From Lachnospiraceae bacterium (GTDB taxonomy: Bacteria; Bacillota_A; Clostridia; Lachnospirales; Lachnospiraceae), in the NCBI GenBank assembly GCA_017523185.1, contig JAFWXB010000167.1:1-14143 (forward strand): 14,143 nucleotides of DNA, in the 5' to 3' direction. Shown here one piece after another: positions 13,025 through 14,143 of this stretch. The notes under the pieces were generated by a model. That model saw nothing but the letters and a program-made list of their open reading frames with translations. It was not told where the DNA came from and made no database searches. Both the position numbers and the translations under genes were made by a program. Each line of letters begins with the position of its first letter. Position 1 is the first letter of the stretch.

Positions 13025-14143
13025 ATGAAGAATAAAAAGAGTATATGGAACAAAATCAGTTGTGTTGTATTGACTGTTGTTACAATATTTACTGCAAATC
13101 CAATGCCAACACAAGCAGAAATTTATTGGCCACAAGCACCACAAGTAACTTCGCCTGATGCAATTGTAATTGAAGTAAATTCAGGCGCTGTTTTGTATGA
13201 GAAAAATTGTGATACGGTGCGTTATCCTGCAAGTATTACAAAGGTTTTAACAACGTTGTTAGCATTGGAAAATTGTGCCTTAGATGAAGTTGTAACCTTT
13301 TCTGCCGATGCTGTATTTAAGAATGAAGGAGATACTTCTCATATTGCACGAGATTTAGATGAACAAATGACCATGGAAGAATGTTTGTATGGTGTTATGT
13401 TAGAATCTGCAAATGAATGTGCGTATGCAGTTGCAGAGCATGTTGGGGCAAAATTAGGTGGTGATTATCGTACTTTTATTGATTTAATGAATCAAAGAGC
13501 AAAAGAATTAGGTTGTACAAATACACATTTTAATAATGCAAATGGTTTGCCGGATACAGAACATTGGACAAGTGCAAGGGATATGGCTCTGATTTCAGCA
13601 GAAGCATATCGAAATGAAACATTTCGTATTATTACCGGTACAAAAGCATATCAGATTCCACCGACAAATAAACATGTAGATATCACATACTTAAATAATC
13701 ATCATCAAATGTTACATTATTATAAAACTTCCAAATATTTGTATGAATATTGTACAGGTGGTAAAACAGGGTATACACAGGCAGCAGGTTCTACACTTGT
13801 TACATTTGCTGAAAAAGATGGAATGGCATTGGTTTGTGTTGTAATGAATACTACAGGACAAGACCAATATTTAGATACGACAGCATTATTTGAGTATTGT
13901 TTCCAAAATTTTAAAAGCTATAATATTGCAGAGCATAAAGAATATATTACAGCCCATGAAAAAAGTAAGGGTGTAATGAATAACCAATCTTCGTATGTGA
14001 CATTAGATGAAAGTGCAACCGTAGTATTACCTGTTTCAGCCTCTTTTTCAGATGCTCAATTTTCAATAACAGAACAGGAAAATAAAGGTGATATCGTTGC
14101 AACACTTTCTTATATGTATGCTGACCGTATGGTTGGAAGTGTA
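13025..14143 (+). CDS. D-alanyl-D-alanine carboxypeptidase, DacF/PBP5 type (3' truncated by window)
   Basis: Trims the terminal D-Ala from peptidoglycan stem peptides outside the membrane (serine peptidase family S11). The first 373 residues are present and the frame is open to the edge. There is a basic start (MKNKK), a hydrophobic stretch (about 11-25) and a likely signal cleavage at TQA|E near residue 31. The three catalytic motifs are in place and spaced as in the family: Ser70-Ile-Thr-Lys73 with nucleophile Ser70, Ser128-Ala-Asn130, and Lys247-Thr-Gly249 in GGKTGYT. The start of the C-terminal PBP5-like beta domain follows from about 310. A C-terminal amphipathic anchor would lie beyond the window. 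ATAGGAG precedes the ATG by ten bases. It could be a vegetative or sporulation-linked (dacF-like) member. Confidence 0.95.
   Translation, partial: MKNKKSIWNKISCVVLTVVTIFTANPMPTQAEIYWPQAPQVTSPDAIVIEVNSGAVLYEKNCDTVRYPASITKVLTTLLALENCALDEVVTFSADAVFKNEGDTSHIARDLDEQMTMEECLYGVMLESANECAYAVAEHVGAKLGGDYRTFIDLMNQRAKELGCTNTHFNNANGLPDTEHWTSARDMALISAEAYRNETFRIITGTKAYQIPPTNKHVDITYLNNHHQMLHYYKTSKYLYEYCTGGKTGYTQAAGSTLVTFAEKDGMALVCVVMNTTGQDQYLDTTALFEYCFQNFKSYNIAEHKEYITAHEKSKGVMNNQSSYVTLDESATVVLPVSASFSDAQFSITEQENKGDIVATLSYMYADRMVGSV

Overview
The window reads as chromosome of a low-GC, AT-rich Firmicute, most likely a gut-type Lachnospiraceae or related Clostridia. Reasons: Shine-Dalgarno sites of the AGGAGG type in front of most genes, strong AT codon bias, a Spo0A-type DNA-binding domain, a GHKL kinase, a GH2 beta-glycosidase with a Clostridia-type tail, and a perfect Firmicute parS site. 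This assignment is inference, since no rRNA or species marker is present.

Layout. 1-296: 3' end of a repeat-rich acidic protein (+). 297-649: a non-coding stretch packed with symmetric elements, including an exact ParB/Spo0J parS centromere site (436-451) and several hairpins or terminators. 650-2866 (-): cytoplasmic GH2 beta-galactosidase-like enzyme. 3176-4393 (-): peptidase T, whose promoter appears to share a self-complementary -35 hexamer with the promoter of tRNA-Lys(CTT) (4508-4580, +). 11524-11865 (+): small cupin. 11954-12595 (-): TrmB tRNA m7G46 methyltransferase. 13025-14143 (+, runs off the end): D-Ala-D-Ala carboxypeptidase.

The accessory part is 4836-11511, visibly more AT-rich than its flanks. 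In minus-strand transcription order it holds a secreted 141-residue protein of unknown family, an intrinsic terminator or attenuator, an FtsX/MacB-type permease, a 208-base gap with repeats and an orphan ribosome binding site, an ABC ATPase, and a second FtsX-type permease ending at a strong terminator. Divergent to it on the plus strand are a response regulator with an N-terminally truncated receiver and a Spo0A-type DNA-binding domain, and a polytopic GHKL (AgrC-like) sensor kinase. Between regulator and kinase, on the opposite strand, lies a 14-codon micro-ORF with a near-ideal ribosome binding site, encoding the amphipathic peptide MDKIWETIKSILGI. Its putative promoter and the kinase promoter sit back to back in an 11-bp-arm inverted repeat.

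Proposed working: kinase and regulator sense a peptide or envelope signal and control the secreted protein and its heterodimeric mechanotransmission-type ABC transporter. The micropeptide could be the signal, an effector, or a regulator of the pair. This is a hypothesis built from gene order and sequence features. I do not recognise this exact locus as a characterised system.
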